This document shows positions 8,961 through 17,301 of a stretch of DNA of 64,000 nt, one piece after another. The translations under genes and the position numbers were made by a program. The notes beneath the pieces are model-generated. The model ran no database searches. It was not told the DNA's origin and saw only the letters and a list, made by a program, of their open reading frames with translations. How positions within the stretch are numbered: the first letter of the stretch is position 1; each line of letters opens with the position of its first letter. This stretch comes from Neobacillus mesonae (GTDB taxonomy: Bacteria; Bacillota; Bacilli; Paenibacillales; Paenibacillaceae), in assembly GCA_023715865.1 (NCBI GenBank), contig JAMBOW010000003.1, positions 186,001 through 250,000 of the forward strand, written 5' to 3'.

Positions 8961-8972
8961 ATAATGTAAATG

Positions 8973-9008
8973 AGTCCAGCTGAGTAAGATCTGCTGGGCT
9001 TATTTTAT
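8973..9008 (+). terminator. Intrinsic terminator after ssuE
   Basis: AGTCCAGC and GCTGGGCT form a stem with one wobble pair, followed by TATTTTAT. Confidence 0.6.
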
Positions 9009-9126
9009 ATTGGAACCTTCATCTTACGGTAATGGGTAGAGAATTTTCTGTGTAAACCGGGCAGAAGTTTAGTGGTTAAATATGGTACTATAGATATAAA
9101 TCCTTTAGGCGAAAGGTGTGTTGAGC

Positions 9127-9543
9127 TTGAAAATCCAAGGTATCAATCATCTTTGTTTTTCCGTATCGAATCTGCAGGAATCTATCAGGTTTTACGAGAC
9201 GGCTTTTGGAGCCAAGATCCTTCTTGAAGGGCGCAAGCTTGCCTATTTTGATCTGAATGGATTATGGATCGCTTTGAATGAGGAGAACGTGCCTCGCAAT
9301 TACACGGCACCGACCTATACTCATATCGCTTTTACCATAGATGAGCAGGATTTGATTGAACTGAAGCAGCGGCTTGCCGATGCAAATGCCAAGATATTGC
9401 CGGGAAGAGAAAGGGATGCAAGGGATCGGCTGTCCATTTATTTTCTGGATCCCGACGGGCATATGTTTGAGTTCCATACCGGAACGCTGCAGGACCGGAT
9501 GAATTACTATAGGGAAGATAAACCGCATATTAAATTTTTTTAA
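9127..9543 (+). CDS. fosB: Metallothiol transferase FosB (fosfomycin resistance)
   Basis: FosB adds bacillithiol (or cysteine) to fosfomycin, opening its epoxide, with a divalent metal in the active site. The 138-residue protein is a vicinal oxygen chelate fold made of two beta-alpha-beta-beta-beta modules. Metal ligands expected for the family are visible: His8 in INHLCFS, His66 in YTHIAFT and Glu115 in [29 protein letters not shown] is nearly diagnostic. The frame opens at GTG 9118, but MKIQGINHL from TTG 9127, about ten bases after GAAAGG, matches the family start. An extended -10 (TGGTACTAT, 9083-9091) may be its promoter. Chromosomal fosB genes are common in Bacillales, so this is probably intrinsic. 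Confidence 0.92.
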   Translation: MKIQGINHLCFSVSNLQESIRFYETAFGAKILLEGRKLAYFDLNGLWIALNEENVPRNYTAPTYTHIAFTIDEQDLIELKQRLADANAKILPGRERDARDRLSIYFLDPDGHMFEFHTGTLQDRMNYYREDKPHIKFF

Positions 9544-9551
9544 ATAGAACT

Positions 9552-9637
9552 GGCGATGAATGAGAACGAAGGTCCGCAGGATAACACTTGAGAAAGTGCC
9601 TCCTAGCGAGATTAGTGCATTCATCGTCGTTTTTTTA
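9552..9637 (+). terminator. Structured intrinsic terminator with a large loop
   Basis: GGCGATGAATG (9552-9562) pairs with CATTCATCGTC (9618-9628) and is followed by a run of seven T. The enclosed 55 bases are not plain loop: CACTT-GAGA-AAGTG forms a second hairpin, flanked by AGG and CCT. It may simply end fosB transcription, or be part of the leader of the downstream MATE gene. Confidence 0.7.
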
Positions 9638-9680
9638 TTACACAGGTTGAATACCGGAATAAATTAGCAAGCAAATGACA

Positions 9681-9765
9681 GGAGATCCTCCTAGTGCGGC
9701 TTTAATATGAAATGAGAGCGTATCATCCGCGCCAAAGCCGCACTTGAAAGCTGGGGGGATTTTAT
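9681..9765 (+). promoter_or_regulatory. Structured leader able to mask the ribosome binding site of the MATE gene
   Basis: A perfect 11-bp stem, AGTGCGGCTTT (9693-9703) with AAAGCCGCACT (9734-9744), lies just before the MATE gene. Outside it, ATCCTCC (9685-9691) can pair with GGGGGAT (9754-9760), which is the ribosome binding site. The same 5' arm can instead fold with GGAG (9681-9684), leaving the site free. These two pairings exclude each other. Function as a switch is inferred from base pairing only. Confidence 0.45.
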
Positions 9766-11124
9766 ATGAAAGGCTTAGATTACACTCAAGGGAATGTGAA
9801 TCGTTTGCTTGCGGCAACGTCCATTCCGATGCTTCTGGCATCGATGGTTAACATTACAACTCAGATGGCCAACCTCTTCTTCATGGGCCATACCACACGG
9901 GATGTGTTATATGTATTATCACTTTATATTCCTATTTCCTTCCTGGTGATTGCCCTTGTCGAGGGATTACAGATCTCTGCACAAGTCGCTGTATCACGCA
10001 GCCGTGAAAGGGGAAAAGCCGAGCTTACCTCACTGTATGCTCACTATAGCGCAGCTGGTCTTATTCTTGCTTTAGCTGCTCTGTTTATCATATGGATTGC
10101 TCTGCCTTCGCTGCACTGGGTTTATGGTATTTCGGAGCATGCTGCTCCGAGCTTTGACAAGTATGCTATGGGGATGCTGGCGGCAGCCATACCCGCTTTT
10201 TTGGGATCGGTGACAAATGCTTTTTTGCGCGGATTAGGAAGAACAGGTACTGCCTCAATTATTGCCGTTTGTACCGCGATTGCGAATGTGCTGCTCGTGT
10301 ATTGCTTGGTAAGCATCGGCAGATTGGAGCTGACGGGAGTGGTATGTGCTGGACTGATCAGCTCCAGCGGTTCTCTGATTGCTGCGGTGCTTGTCCTCGT
10401 TCGGACCAGGTCACTTGAGTATTCTCTGTCTGGGATTGATATGTCGCAGCTTAGGATGCTCAAATATGTCGGTGTCCCTGTATTTGCATCCTACTGTCTT
10501 ATTTTCGTCAGCACGTTCTTCTTCAACCGAATCGTAAGTCCTTTCGGCGAAGCTGCGCTTGCCGGATTTGGTGCAGGTTATCGGATTCAGACGATGGTAT
10601 TGCTGCCAGGTATTGCTATTGGATCCGCGATCGGAATCCTGATCAATCAAAATCTGGCACCTCATTTGCGTCTCCGTGCTTATGAAGGGTATAAAAAGGG
10701 GATGCTCCATTCCTGTGTTGTCTATTTAGTTATAGCTCTCACGATTTGGCTGGCAAAAGAACCGCTCGTTTCTTTTCTTATATCCGATCCGGTATCAGCT
10801 CGAGAGGCAGCACAATTCCTGAATTTCGTAGCGCTCTCCTATGCATTCCTCGGTCCCATGATGACAACGCTGCTGACAATGGAGCAAACGGGCAAGGGAT
10901 ACACTGCCTTTTTCTTAAATGCGGCATACTTCGGTATTGTGATCGTCATTGGATGGATTCTGGCAGTAAGCCTTGGGCGGGTCGAAGCCTTCTATGCATG
11001 TATGCTGGCCGGTAATGTGTGCGGTGTGTGTGTTCATCTGCCGGTACTCCGAATGTATAAGAGAAAATTCAGCCAGACGACTTCGCAGGGGGATGATGAA
11101 CTTAAAATGACCTCTTCCTACTGA
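9766..11124 (+). CDS. MATE family multidrug/cation exporter
   Basis: A 452-residue membrane protein with about twelve hydrophobic segments arranged as two halves, as in MatE domains. The N-terminus (YTQGNVNRLLAATSIPMLLASMVNI) and the repeat in the second half (GVPVFASYCLIFVSTFFFNRIVSPFGEAALAGFGAG) match the MATE fold; the Gly-rich GFGAGYRIQTMVLLPGIAIG segment is typical. Such proteins export drugs, metabolites or oligomers using sodium or proton gradients; the substrate cannot be told. Start ATG follows GGGGGGATTTTAT. The leader has structure that can hide this site. It follows fosB, also a resistance gene, but a terminator separates them. Confidence 0.9.
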   Translation: MKGLDYTQGNVNRLLAATSIPMLLASMVNITTQMANLFFMGHTTRDVLYVLSLYIPISFLVIALVEGLQISAQVAVSRSRERGKAELTSLYAHYSAAGLILALAALFIIWIALPSLHWVYGISEHAAPSFDKYAMGMLAAAIPAFLGSVTNAFLRGLGRTGTASIIAVCTAIANVLLVYCLVSIGRLELTGVVCAGLISSSGSLIAAVLVLVRTRSLEYSLSGIDMSQLRMLKYVGVPVFASYCLIFVSTFFFNRIVSPFGEAALAGFGAGYRIQTMVLLPGIAIGSAIGILINQNLAPHLRLRAYEGYKKGMLHSCVVYLVIALTIWLAKEPLVSFLISDPVSAREAAQFLNFVALSYAFLGPMMTTLLTMEQTGKGYTAFFLNAAYFGIVIVIGWILAVSLGRVEAFYACMLAGNVCGVCVHLPVLRMYKRKFSQTTSQGDDELKMTSSY

Positions 11125-11246
11125 TAATCAGAAGTTATAAGAAGTATGAAACCATTTTCTCCTCTTGTATATTTAGAACGGCAGCTTTAAAATCTTAATC
11201 GAACGTGATGGAAATTCTAAATGAGAAAAGAGGAGGATTTTTAGGC

Positions 11247-13055
11247 ATGATTACCTTTCCTACCCCTGATGTGGCTCAATTTTTTCAAACCAGCGTCATT
11301 CGCTATTTCACAATTACAAAGGATGAATCAAGGCTGCTATTTAACAGCAATCTGAATGGTCAGCCGAATCTGTGGGCAATGGACCTGCCCGGCGGCTTTC
11401 CATATCCTCTTACATACCAGAATCAGTCCGGAAGCTTTATCAAGGCCGACCCGAATGGAAAATTTATTTTAACCGATTTTGACAAGGACGGGGATGAGAA
11501 CCTCCATCTGTATGCATTACGGCCAAGCGGCGGAGAACCTGTTAGAATTTTGGCTGGTGAGCCCGATGACAAGTTTTATTTTGCCCATCTCACAAAGGAC
11601 GGCAAGCGGCTTTACTATGACACTTCCAAGGATAACCCTGCTTTTCTGAACTCGAGATGCTTCGATTTGGAGTCAGGAAATGACGAGCTGCTTCATGAAG
11701 GATCGGATAAGCCGACTTATCTTGTTGCTGTTAGCCCTGATGAAAAACGCAGAGCTTACGTTAAGCTTTTTGCCAATACGCATCAATCCTTTTTTATCCA
11801 AACAGATGGAGAAGAAGAGGTAAAGTACGTATTTCCAGAGGACGAGGTTCAAACCATTTCAAGCGTTAAATTTATTGATGATGACACACTTCTGTTTGTT
11901 ACAAACCGCGAGAAGGAATTTGCCTATGTAGCTGAATATTCGATTACAAAGGATGAGGTAAAGACCATCCGTGCTTTTGACAGGCAGGAGGTGGTCTCCA
12001 TCGAGTGGCATAAAGAGTCGAAGACATTATATATCGATACTGATCTGGGCATTGAGCACCGCCTGTACGCTGTTCGATCTGGCGAAGATGGACATACCGA
12101 GATTCCACTGCCAGTGGACGTCGTAGAACAGCTTTCGGTTGCTGAATCGGGGAATATATACCTGCTTGGACGTGGAGCAGTGAAGCCTTATAACATTTAC
12201 CGTTATGTCAGCGGAGAATGGGAATCGCTCACTCAGAATGTTGTTGTAGGGCTGACAGAAGAAAATCTGTCATACCCTGAAGTGATTTCCTACTCGTCCT
12301 TTGACGGAATGGATATTGAAGCATTGCTGTTTAGAGCAAAGCCAGAGGCAGCTAACGGATACACCATCTTTTGGCCGCATGGGGGGCCGCAGGCTTCAGA
12401 AGGAAAATTCTTCAGGCCGATGTTCCAGTTTCTCCTTGCCCGCGGCTACAACATTTTTGCACCAAACTTCCGCGGAAGCACAGGCTATGGGGCTACTTTC
12501 GTCAAGCTGGTGGAGGGAGATTGGGGTGAAGGTCCGCGTCTCGATTGTGTAGCTGGCATCGAATGGCTGTTTGAGCAAGGGATCAGCTCGCCAGACCGCC
12601 TATTTATCGTTGGAGGCAGCTATGGAGGTTATATGACCCTGCTGCTCGCAGGCCGCCATCCGGAGCTGTTCCGTGCGGCAGTGGATATTTTCGGTCCATC
12701 CAATCTATTTACGTTTATTGACTCCGTGCCGGATTCCTGGAAGCCGATGATGGCCCAGTGGCTGGGTGATCCGGATAAAGATCGTGAGCGTCTCATTAAG
12801 GATTCCCCGATAACTTACTTGAAGCAAATGGTGAAACCGATGCTGGTGATCCAGGGGGCCAATGACCCGCGTGTCGTAAAGGCAGAATCCGATCAGATTG
12901 TGGCTGCACTGAAGGAGCAGGGGACAGAAGTCGAGTATATTGTTCTTGATGATGAAGGTCACGGTTTCTCGAGAAAGGCTAACGAGATTCTTGTATATAC
13001 AGCTATGGCAGATTTCCTGGACAAGCACAGAGCGGGTGTTGAAGTTCACGCCTAA
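11247..13055 (+). CDS. Prolyl oligopeptidase family S9 peptidase
   Basis: A 602-residue cytoplasmic serine peptidase. The N-terminal part (to about residue 350) is made of beta-propeller-like repeats (for example GGFPYPLTYQNQSGS and TYLVAVSPDEKRRAYVKLF). The C-terminal alpha/beta hydrolase domain has the oxyanion region PHGGPQAS, the nucleophile in GGSYGGYM (Ser about 458), Asp in QGANDPRV (about 539) and His in DEGHGF (about 572), so the triad is complete. No signal peptide is seen. The frame opens at GTG 11205, but AGGAGG at 11231-11236 decides for ATG 11247. The gene is monocistronic with a strong terminator. Acylaminoacyl-peptidase or dipeptidyl-peptidase activity is possible. Confidence 0.9.
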   Translation: MITFPTPDVAQFFQTSVIRYFTITKDESRLLFNSNLNGQPNLWAMDLPGGFPYPLTYQNQSGSFIKADPNGKFILTDFDKDGDENLHLYALRPSGGEPVRILAGEPDDKFYFAHLTKDGKRLYYDTSKDNPAFLNSRCFDLESGNDELLHEGSDKPTYLVAVSPDEKRRAYVKLFANTHQSFFIQTDGEEEVKYVFPEDEVQTISSVKFIDDDTLLFVTNREKEFAYVAEYSITKDEVKTIRAFDRQEVVSIEWHKESKTLYIDTDLGIEHRLYAVRSGEDGHTEIPLPVDVVEQLSVAESGNIYLLGRGAVKPYNIYRYVSGEWESLTQNVVVGLTEENLSYPEVISYSSFDGMDIEALLFRAKPEAANGYTIFWPHGGPQASEGKFFRPMFQFLLARGYNIFAPNFRGSTGYGATFVKLVEGDWGEGPRLDCVAGIEWLFEQGISSPDRLFIVGGSYGGYMTLLLAGRHPELFRAAVDIFGPSNLFTFIDSVPDSWKPMMAQWLGDPDKDRERLIKDSPITYLKQMVKPMLVIQGANDPRVVKAESDQIVAALKEQGTEVEYIVLDDEGHGFSRKANEILVYTAMADFLDKHRAGVEVHA

Positions 13056-13094
13056 CTTTCAAATTTACTAACGTTGTTATAAATAAATTGCACG

Positions 13095-13136
13095 AAAAAA
13101 GCGATCTTCTGCAGAGTCAGAAGATCGCTTTTTTCT
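13095..13136. terminator. Bidirectional intrinsic terminator
   Basis: AAAAAAGCGATCTTCTG and its complement form a perfect 17-bp stem with a 6-base loop, with A and T runs on each side. It serves the S9 peptidase gene and probably the convergent nrdAB operon. Confidence 0.88.
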
Positions 13137-13235
13137 TTATACATTATCTATTTATATCATGAAAGGTTCGTTCGTTAAATGGTTTATAGCATGAAAGATC
13201 AGGCTGTGATCTCAAGAATTAAAGCTTGTACCTTA

Positions 13236-14267
13236 TTACAGATCATCAAACCCGTTGTCGTCCCCAACTTTACCGTAGTTACGGGATTTCGCCTCGAAAA
13301 AGTCTGTTTTTGTAGCGTTCAATGCTTCATCAGAGAACGGTTTGATCCAAGGCATGCTGTTCACATCTACACCTTCGTAAGCTTTGTCCATACCCATGAG
13401 GCGCAGACGCTTGTTGGCTGTGAACTTGATATAATCCTCCAGCTCAGGAAGATTAATACCGCGGACGTTCTTCAGCGTGTAATGAGCCCAGTTGGTTTCC
13501 AGCTCCACTGCACGATCAATTGTGCGGTACACATAGTCCATGTTCTCTTTCGTGTTCAGCTCAGGGTAGTCAGCCAGTAACTGCTTGTACACTTCGGCGA
13601 AGAAGTAGCAGTGCTGATTCTCATCCCGTTGGATATAGGAAATCATCTGTGCTGTACCCATCATCTTCTGATCCCGTGCAAGATTGTAGAAGAAGGCAAA
13701 GGTGCTGTAGAAGAAAATCCCTTCCAGAATCATATCGGCAACAAGCGCTTCAAAGAACGTTTGCGGAGTCGCCTCATCACGGAAGTTTTGGTAGATGTCT
13801 GCAATGAACCGGTTGCGCTCAAGCAGAACAGGATCATGCTTCCAATATTCAAAGATCTCCTTTTGTTCATCCCAGGACACGAGGGAAGAAAGCACATAAG
13901 AATAAGACTGATTGTGAACCACTTCCTGCTGAGCAATGATGGCGGAAATGGCCTCAAGCGAGGAATCCGTCAAATAATCTCTAACGTCACCGACAAACAT
14001 TGTTTGCATGGAATCAAGAACCGCAAGCAGGCCGATGTTAATTTTGAACGTGCGCTGTTCTTCCGAATCCAGGTGCGGAAATTGCTGCGCATCCTTGGAC
14101 ATTGGAATTTCATCAGCGATCCAATAGTTCAGCAGCAGTACTTTGTACAACTTATACATATGAGGCATGCGAATGTCGTTCCAGTTCAGAATCCCGGAGT
14201 TCTCGCCATTAATAATACGGGTTGATTTATTCGGTGCCTCAGTATTAAAGATCTTTTGCTCATTCAT
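13236..14267 (-). CDS. nrdB: Ribonucleoside-diphosphate reductase beta subunit (class I, NrdB type)
   Basis: This subunit generates and holds the radical used by NrdA to reduce ribonucleotides. The 343-residue ferritin-like protein has all expected metal ligands: Asp85, Glu115, His118, Glu182, Glu216 and His219, and the radical tyrosine Tyr122 (EVVHNQSY). The numbering nearly equals that of the E. coli protein. The start is ATG at 14267, behind AAGGAGGCAACACCCTA; the gap after nrdA is 15 bases, so the two are cotranscribed. No nrdI or nrdH lies nearby, which points to a class Ia-type enzyme rather than Ib. Expression should follow the nrdA promoter with its NrdR boxes. Confidence 0.95.
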   Translation of the reverse strand: MNEQKIFNTEAPNKSTRIINGENSGILNWNDIRMPHMYKLYKVLLLNYWIADEIPMSKDAQQFPHLDSEEQRTFKINIGLLAVLDSMQTMFVGDVRDYLTDSSLEAISAIIAQQEVVHNQSYSYVLSSLVSWDEQKEIFEYWKHDPVLLERNRFIADIYQNFRDEATPQTFFEALVADMILEGIFFYSTFAFFYNLARDQKMMGTAQMISYIQRDENQHCYFFAEVYKQLLADYPELNTKENMDYVYRTIDRAVELETNWAHYTLKNVRGINLPELEDYIKFTANKRLRLMGMDKAYEGVDVNSMPWIKPFSDEALNATKTDFFEAKSRNYGKVGDDNGFDDL

Positions 14268-14282
14268 TAGGGTGTTGCCTCC

Positions 14283-16619
14283 TTAAGATTCGCATGATTC
14301 ACATTCGTTCTCAATGGTCAGCGCACGGCTGCGTACATAGTAAGTGGACTTGATGCCCGCTTTCCAAGCATGCAGGTGAAGATCAAGGAAATCCTTCGCA
14401 CGGATATCAGGACGTACATACAAATTGAAGCTTTGAGCCTGGTCGATATGACGCTGGCGTGCTGCAGCCATATCAATGGACGCATGCTGATCAATATTAA
14501 ACGCCGTCTTGTAGTACCAGATTGTTTTTTCAGACAGATCCGGTGCAGGGTTAGCGATTTTGTATGTTGTCTTCTCTTCATAGGAAAGAAGCTCATACAG
14601 CGGATCGATACTTGCAGTAGAACCGGCAATGATGGAAGTCGAAGCGTTTGGCGCAATCGCCATCATCCAGCCGTTGCGAACGCCGTGTTCTTTTACTTCA
14701 GCAGCAAGCTCGCGCCATTGTTCCGTGCTTACAAATTTACCTTCACGGCTGCCATCTGTGTATCCGCGCAGCGTGAAATAGTTGCCGTTCTCCCAATCGG
14801 AGCCAGCGAACTTAGCGAATTTTCCTTTTTCCTTCGCAAGTTCCATGCTGGATTTAATTGCAATATAGCTGATTTTTTCATACAGGTTATCATTGTAGGT
14901 TACAGCTTCTTCGGACTCCCAGCGAATGCCTTCCAGTGCAAGCAGGTGGTGAAGTCCAAATGTTCCAAGACCTACAGCACGGTACTGGCTGTTAGTATAT
15001 TGTGCTTGAAGCACTTCAATATTATTAATATCAATAACATTATCCAGCATGCGCATTTGAATCGGAACGAGTCGATCCAGTACACCATGAGGAACAGCAC
15101 GGGCAAGATGGATGGAGTTCAGGTTGCAGACAACGAAATCGCCCGGTTTTTTTGTAATGATAATGCGGGTCTCGCCGTCTTTGGTAACAAGCTCCTCTTG
15201 CTCAATTGTTGTAGCAGATTGATTCTGCATAATTTCCGTACACAGGTTGGAAGAGTAAATCATTCCTTTGTGACGGTTAGGGTTTGCGCGGTTAACTGTA
15301 TCACGGTAGAACATGTACGGTGTTCCTGTCTCAAGCTGAGACTTCATGACACGCTTCATGATATCAATCGCTTGTACTGTAATCCGGGACAGATCTGGAT
15401 GATTCGTAGCTTCTTCATATCTTTCACGGAACGTGCCTTTGCCGAATTCTTCATCATAGAAGTCTTCCAGACCTAGCGCACGGCCGTTTTCGTCTTTCCA
15501 GCCCATTACTTTTTTCACTTCATGCGGATCGAACAGGTTCCACTCACCGCGTCCTTCCACGCGCTCAAGGAACAGGTCAGGCAAGGTGATACCATGGAAA
15601 ATGTCATGGGCACGCATGCGCTCATCACCATTGTTCAGCTTGAGGTCAAGGAATGCCAAAATATCTTTATGGAAAACATCAAGGTATACGGCAATCGCGC
15701 CTTTGCGAGTACCAAGCTGGTCTACGCTGACAGCGGTGTTGTTCAGCTGACGGATCCAAGGGATAACGCCGGAGCTTGTGTTCTTATGTCCGCGGATATC
15801 AGATCCTCTGGAGCGAACCTTTCCAAGGTACACACCGATGCCGCCGCCCATTTTGCTAAGACGCGCTACATCTGTGTTGGAGTCGAAAATACCTTCGAGA
15901 GAGTCATCTACCGTATCAATAAAGCAGCTGGACAGCTGGCCGGCTACTTTCTTACCGGCATTAGACATCGTTGGAGTGGCAGCAGTCATAAACATGTTGC
16001 TCATTGCCCAGTAAGCTTCTTTAACCAGCTCAAGACGTCTGTCTTCTGGCTCTTTATGCATGAGATACATGGCAATCACCATGTAGCGTTCCTGCGGAAG
16101 CTCCATGACTTTACCGTCGAAGTCGTTCGCAAGATAGCGCTCTGCAAGTGTTAACAGTCCGATGTAATCAAATAGAAGATCGTTTTTCGCCTCGATCGTT
16201 GCACCAAGCTCTTCGATTTGTTCCTTGGTGTAGCAATCAAGCAGCTCCTCACGATAAATCCCCTTTTTCACCATGGTGGAGATGAGAGGATGGAAGGCGC
16301 CGTAAGGCTCTTCAGGATAAGCTTTATATCGGCGGTTGTTAGCCGCTTTTTTGTACAGGGAAGTGAGCAGCGAGCGTGCTGCAGCGAATTTCCAGTTCGG
16401 TTCCTCTTTTGTTACGAGCTCAAGGGCTGACATGGAAAATGCATTGCTGATTTCTTCGCTGGATACTTCTTCACGACGGAGTTTGGATGTCACACCGCGA
16501 ACAAGCTTTTGTTTGTCCAGCATCGGCAGATCGGCAAGAATACGGTCCGCATAAACGGAAATACGGATTTCGTCAAAAGCAAGCTGACGATTATTAGGTT
16601 TGATAACCACTTGTGGCAT
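14283..16619 (-). CDS. nrdA: Ribonucleoside-diphosphate reductase alpha subunit (NrdA)
   Basis: Catalytic subunit of ribonucleotide reductase, 778 residues. Visible landmarks are GQLSSCFI (first active-site cysteine), NLCTEIMQN (thiyl-radical cysteine), FVVCNLNSIHLARAV (second redox cysteine region), PNASTSIIAGSTASIDP and a C-terminal CESCES tail, the CxxC that takes electrons from thioredoxin or glutaredoxin. The N-terminal 95 residues have the length of an ATP-cone, but the usual VxKRDG motif is weak (IKPNNRQLAFDEIRI), so allosteric activity control may be altered or absent. The start is ATG at 16619. The gene leads the nrdA-nrdB operon and has a leader of about 430 nt containing an intrinsic terminator. 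Confidence 0.95.
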   Translation of the reverse strand: MPQVVIKPNNRQLAFDEIRISVYADRILADLPMLDKQKLVRGVTSKLRREEVSSEEISNAFSMSALELVTKEEPNWKFAAARSLLTSLYKKAANNRRYKAYPEEPYGAFHPLISTMVKKGIYREELLDCYTKEQIEELGATIEAKNDLLFDYIGLLTLAERYLANDFDGKVMELPQERYMVIAMYLMHKEPEDRRLELVKEAYWAMSNMFMTAATPTMSNAGKKVAGQLSSCFIDTVDDSLEGIFDSNTDVARLSKMGGGIGVYLGKVRSRGSDIRGHKNTSSGVIPWIRQLNNTAVSVDQLGTRKGAIAVYLDVFHKDILAFLDLKLNNGDERMRAHDIFHGITLPDLFLERVEGRGEWNLFDPHEVKKVMGWKDENGRALGLEDFYDEEFGKGTFRERYEEATNHPDLSRITVQAIDIMKRVMKSQLETGTPYMFYRDTVNRANPNRHKGMIYSSNLCTEIMQNQSATTIEQEELVTKDGETRIIITKKPGDFVVCNLNSIHLARAVPHGVLDRLVPIQMRMLDNVIDINNIEVLQAQYTNSQYRAVGLGTFGLHHLLALEGIRWESEEAVTYNDNLYEKISYIAIKSSMELAKEKGKFAKFAGSDWENGNYFTLRGYTDGSREGKFVSTEQWRELAAEVKEHGVRNGWMMAIAPNASTSIIAGSTASIDPLYELLSYEEKTTYKIANPAPDLSEKTIWYYKTAFNIDQHASIDMAAARQRHIDQAQSFNLYVRPDIRAKDFLDLHLHAWKAGIKSTYYVRSRALTIENECESCES

Positions 16620-16754
16620 GAGAGGGTCCTCGCTTTCTTAATGGATAATAGGTAAATAAAAATAATAAAAAGGCTGATCATCCTGCTGTGGATTTCACTT
16701 CAAGAAACGTAAAACTTTTAGTGCGAGAGAATCGTACCTGTTGTAATCGTGCAT

Positions 16755-16796
16755 AGAAAAAGCATTTTCCGGCTTTCTTGTTGCCAGAAAAATGCC
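16755..16796 (-). terminator. Intrinsic terminator within the nrdA leader
   Basis: Reading the minus strand, GGCATTTTTCTGGC pairs with GCCGGAAAATGC around the loop AACAAGAAA, with one bulge, followed by TTTTTCT. It lies about 135 bases before the nrdA start and inside the transcript expected from the NrdR-controlled promoter, so it could attenuate nrdAB. Confidence 0.65.
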
Positions 16797-17046
16797 AACT
16801 TTTTGCGTCCCTGCGTTCACCGGGATGTTTAGTATTTTGCAGGGAAAGAGTAATAAGGTGTAGGTAGGATTTATGTTTAAAATCCGTATGTACCTGCTTA
16901 GTTCGGTTCCCGCTTCTTCGTCTCAATGTATCTCGCTTGCTGCCTAGTGCTGTCAAAATAGAGTCATAATTCTATTAAAAAAAGCTTGACAATTTAGAGA
17001 TTTGTACATTGGTCGATTTTAGTGCTAACACTACATTTGGTTGATG
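16797..17046 (-). other. Long structured 5' leader of nrdAB
   Basis: This 250-base stretch has no credible gene. On the minus strand it holds a hairpin AGGTA-CATAC-GGATTT/AAATCC-TACCT (near 16862-16893), then CCCTGC pairing with GCAGGG around a 24-base loop, and ends at the terminator. I compared it by eye with cobalamin, c-di-GMP, purine and THF riboswitches; only a GACGCAAA stretch recalls c-di-GMP-I and the rest does not fit. It may be an unclassified cis-regulatory RNA. Confidence 0.4.
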
Positions 17047-17082
17047 TATTAAAAGATTACCCCAATATGTTGTGTTTGTAAA
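17028..17082 (-). promoter_or_regulatory. nrdAB promoter overlapped by two NrdR-like boxes
   Basis: On the minus strand TTTACA (17082-17077), a 17-base spacer and TAATCT (17059-17054) make a good vegetative promoter. A box at 17059-17074 (minus strand CACAACATATTGGGGT) matches the NrdR consensus acaCwAtATaTwGtgt at about 13 of 16 positions when aligned by eye, and a weaker one (about 11 of 16) lies at 17028-17043. Their starts are 31 bp apart, three helical turns, which is the usual spacing of NrdR box pairs. NrdR represses ribonucleotide reductase genes at high dATP or ATP. Confidence 0.75.
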
Positions 17083-17301
17083 CACCACTTGGATAATGAA
17101 ACGCATTTGCGATTATAGCAAAAATCCGGAGATACCGCAAAGGAAAAGGGATGGAAGATATGAGCAAGACCTAATAAAATTTTTTTATCCAGAAATTTTG
17201 AGCATGCTACAATGGATATATCGTCATGCATAAGCAGATCGCTGAATGACACAAAAAAAAGAATTATTTTTTGATTGATAACAGAGTGGGAGGGATTTAC
17301 A

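Noticed and set aside
9675-9710. Leader peptide (12 codons) controlling the MATE gene
   Set aside because: There is no ribosome binding site before its ATG; kept only as an alternative mechanism in the finding on the leader.
14370-15476. 368-codon open frame on the plus strand opposite nrdA
   Set aside because: It mirrors nrdA exactly, has no ribosome binding site, and its sequence looks like reverse-complement composition; nrdA on the other strand is unmistakable.
16678-16956. 92-codon minus-strand open frame in the nrdA leader
   Set aside because: No binding site and sequence composition unlike a protein; it covers the hairpins and terminator of the leader RNA.
16797-16960. c-di-GMP-I or cobalamin riboswitch in the nrdA leader
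   Set aside because: Only a GACGCAAA stretch agrees with c-di-GMP-I; the AGGGCAAA partner and the later conserved block are missing. The cobalamin GCCACTG and B12-box elements are absent.
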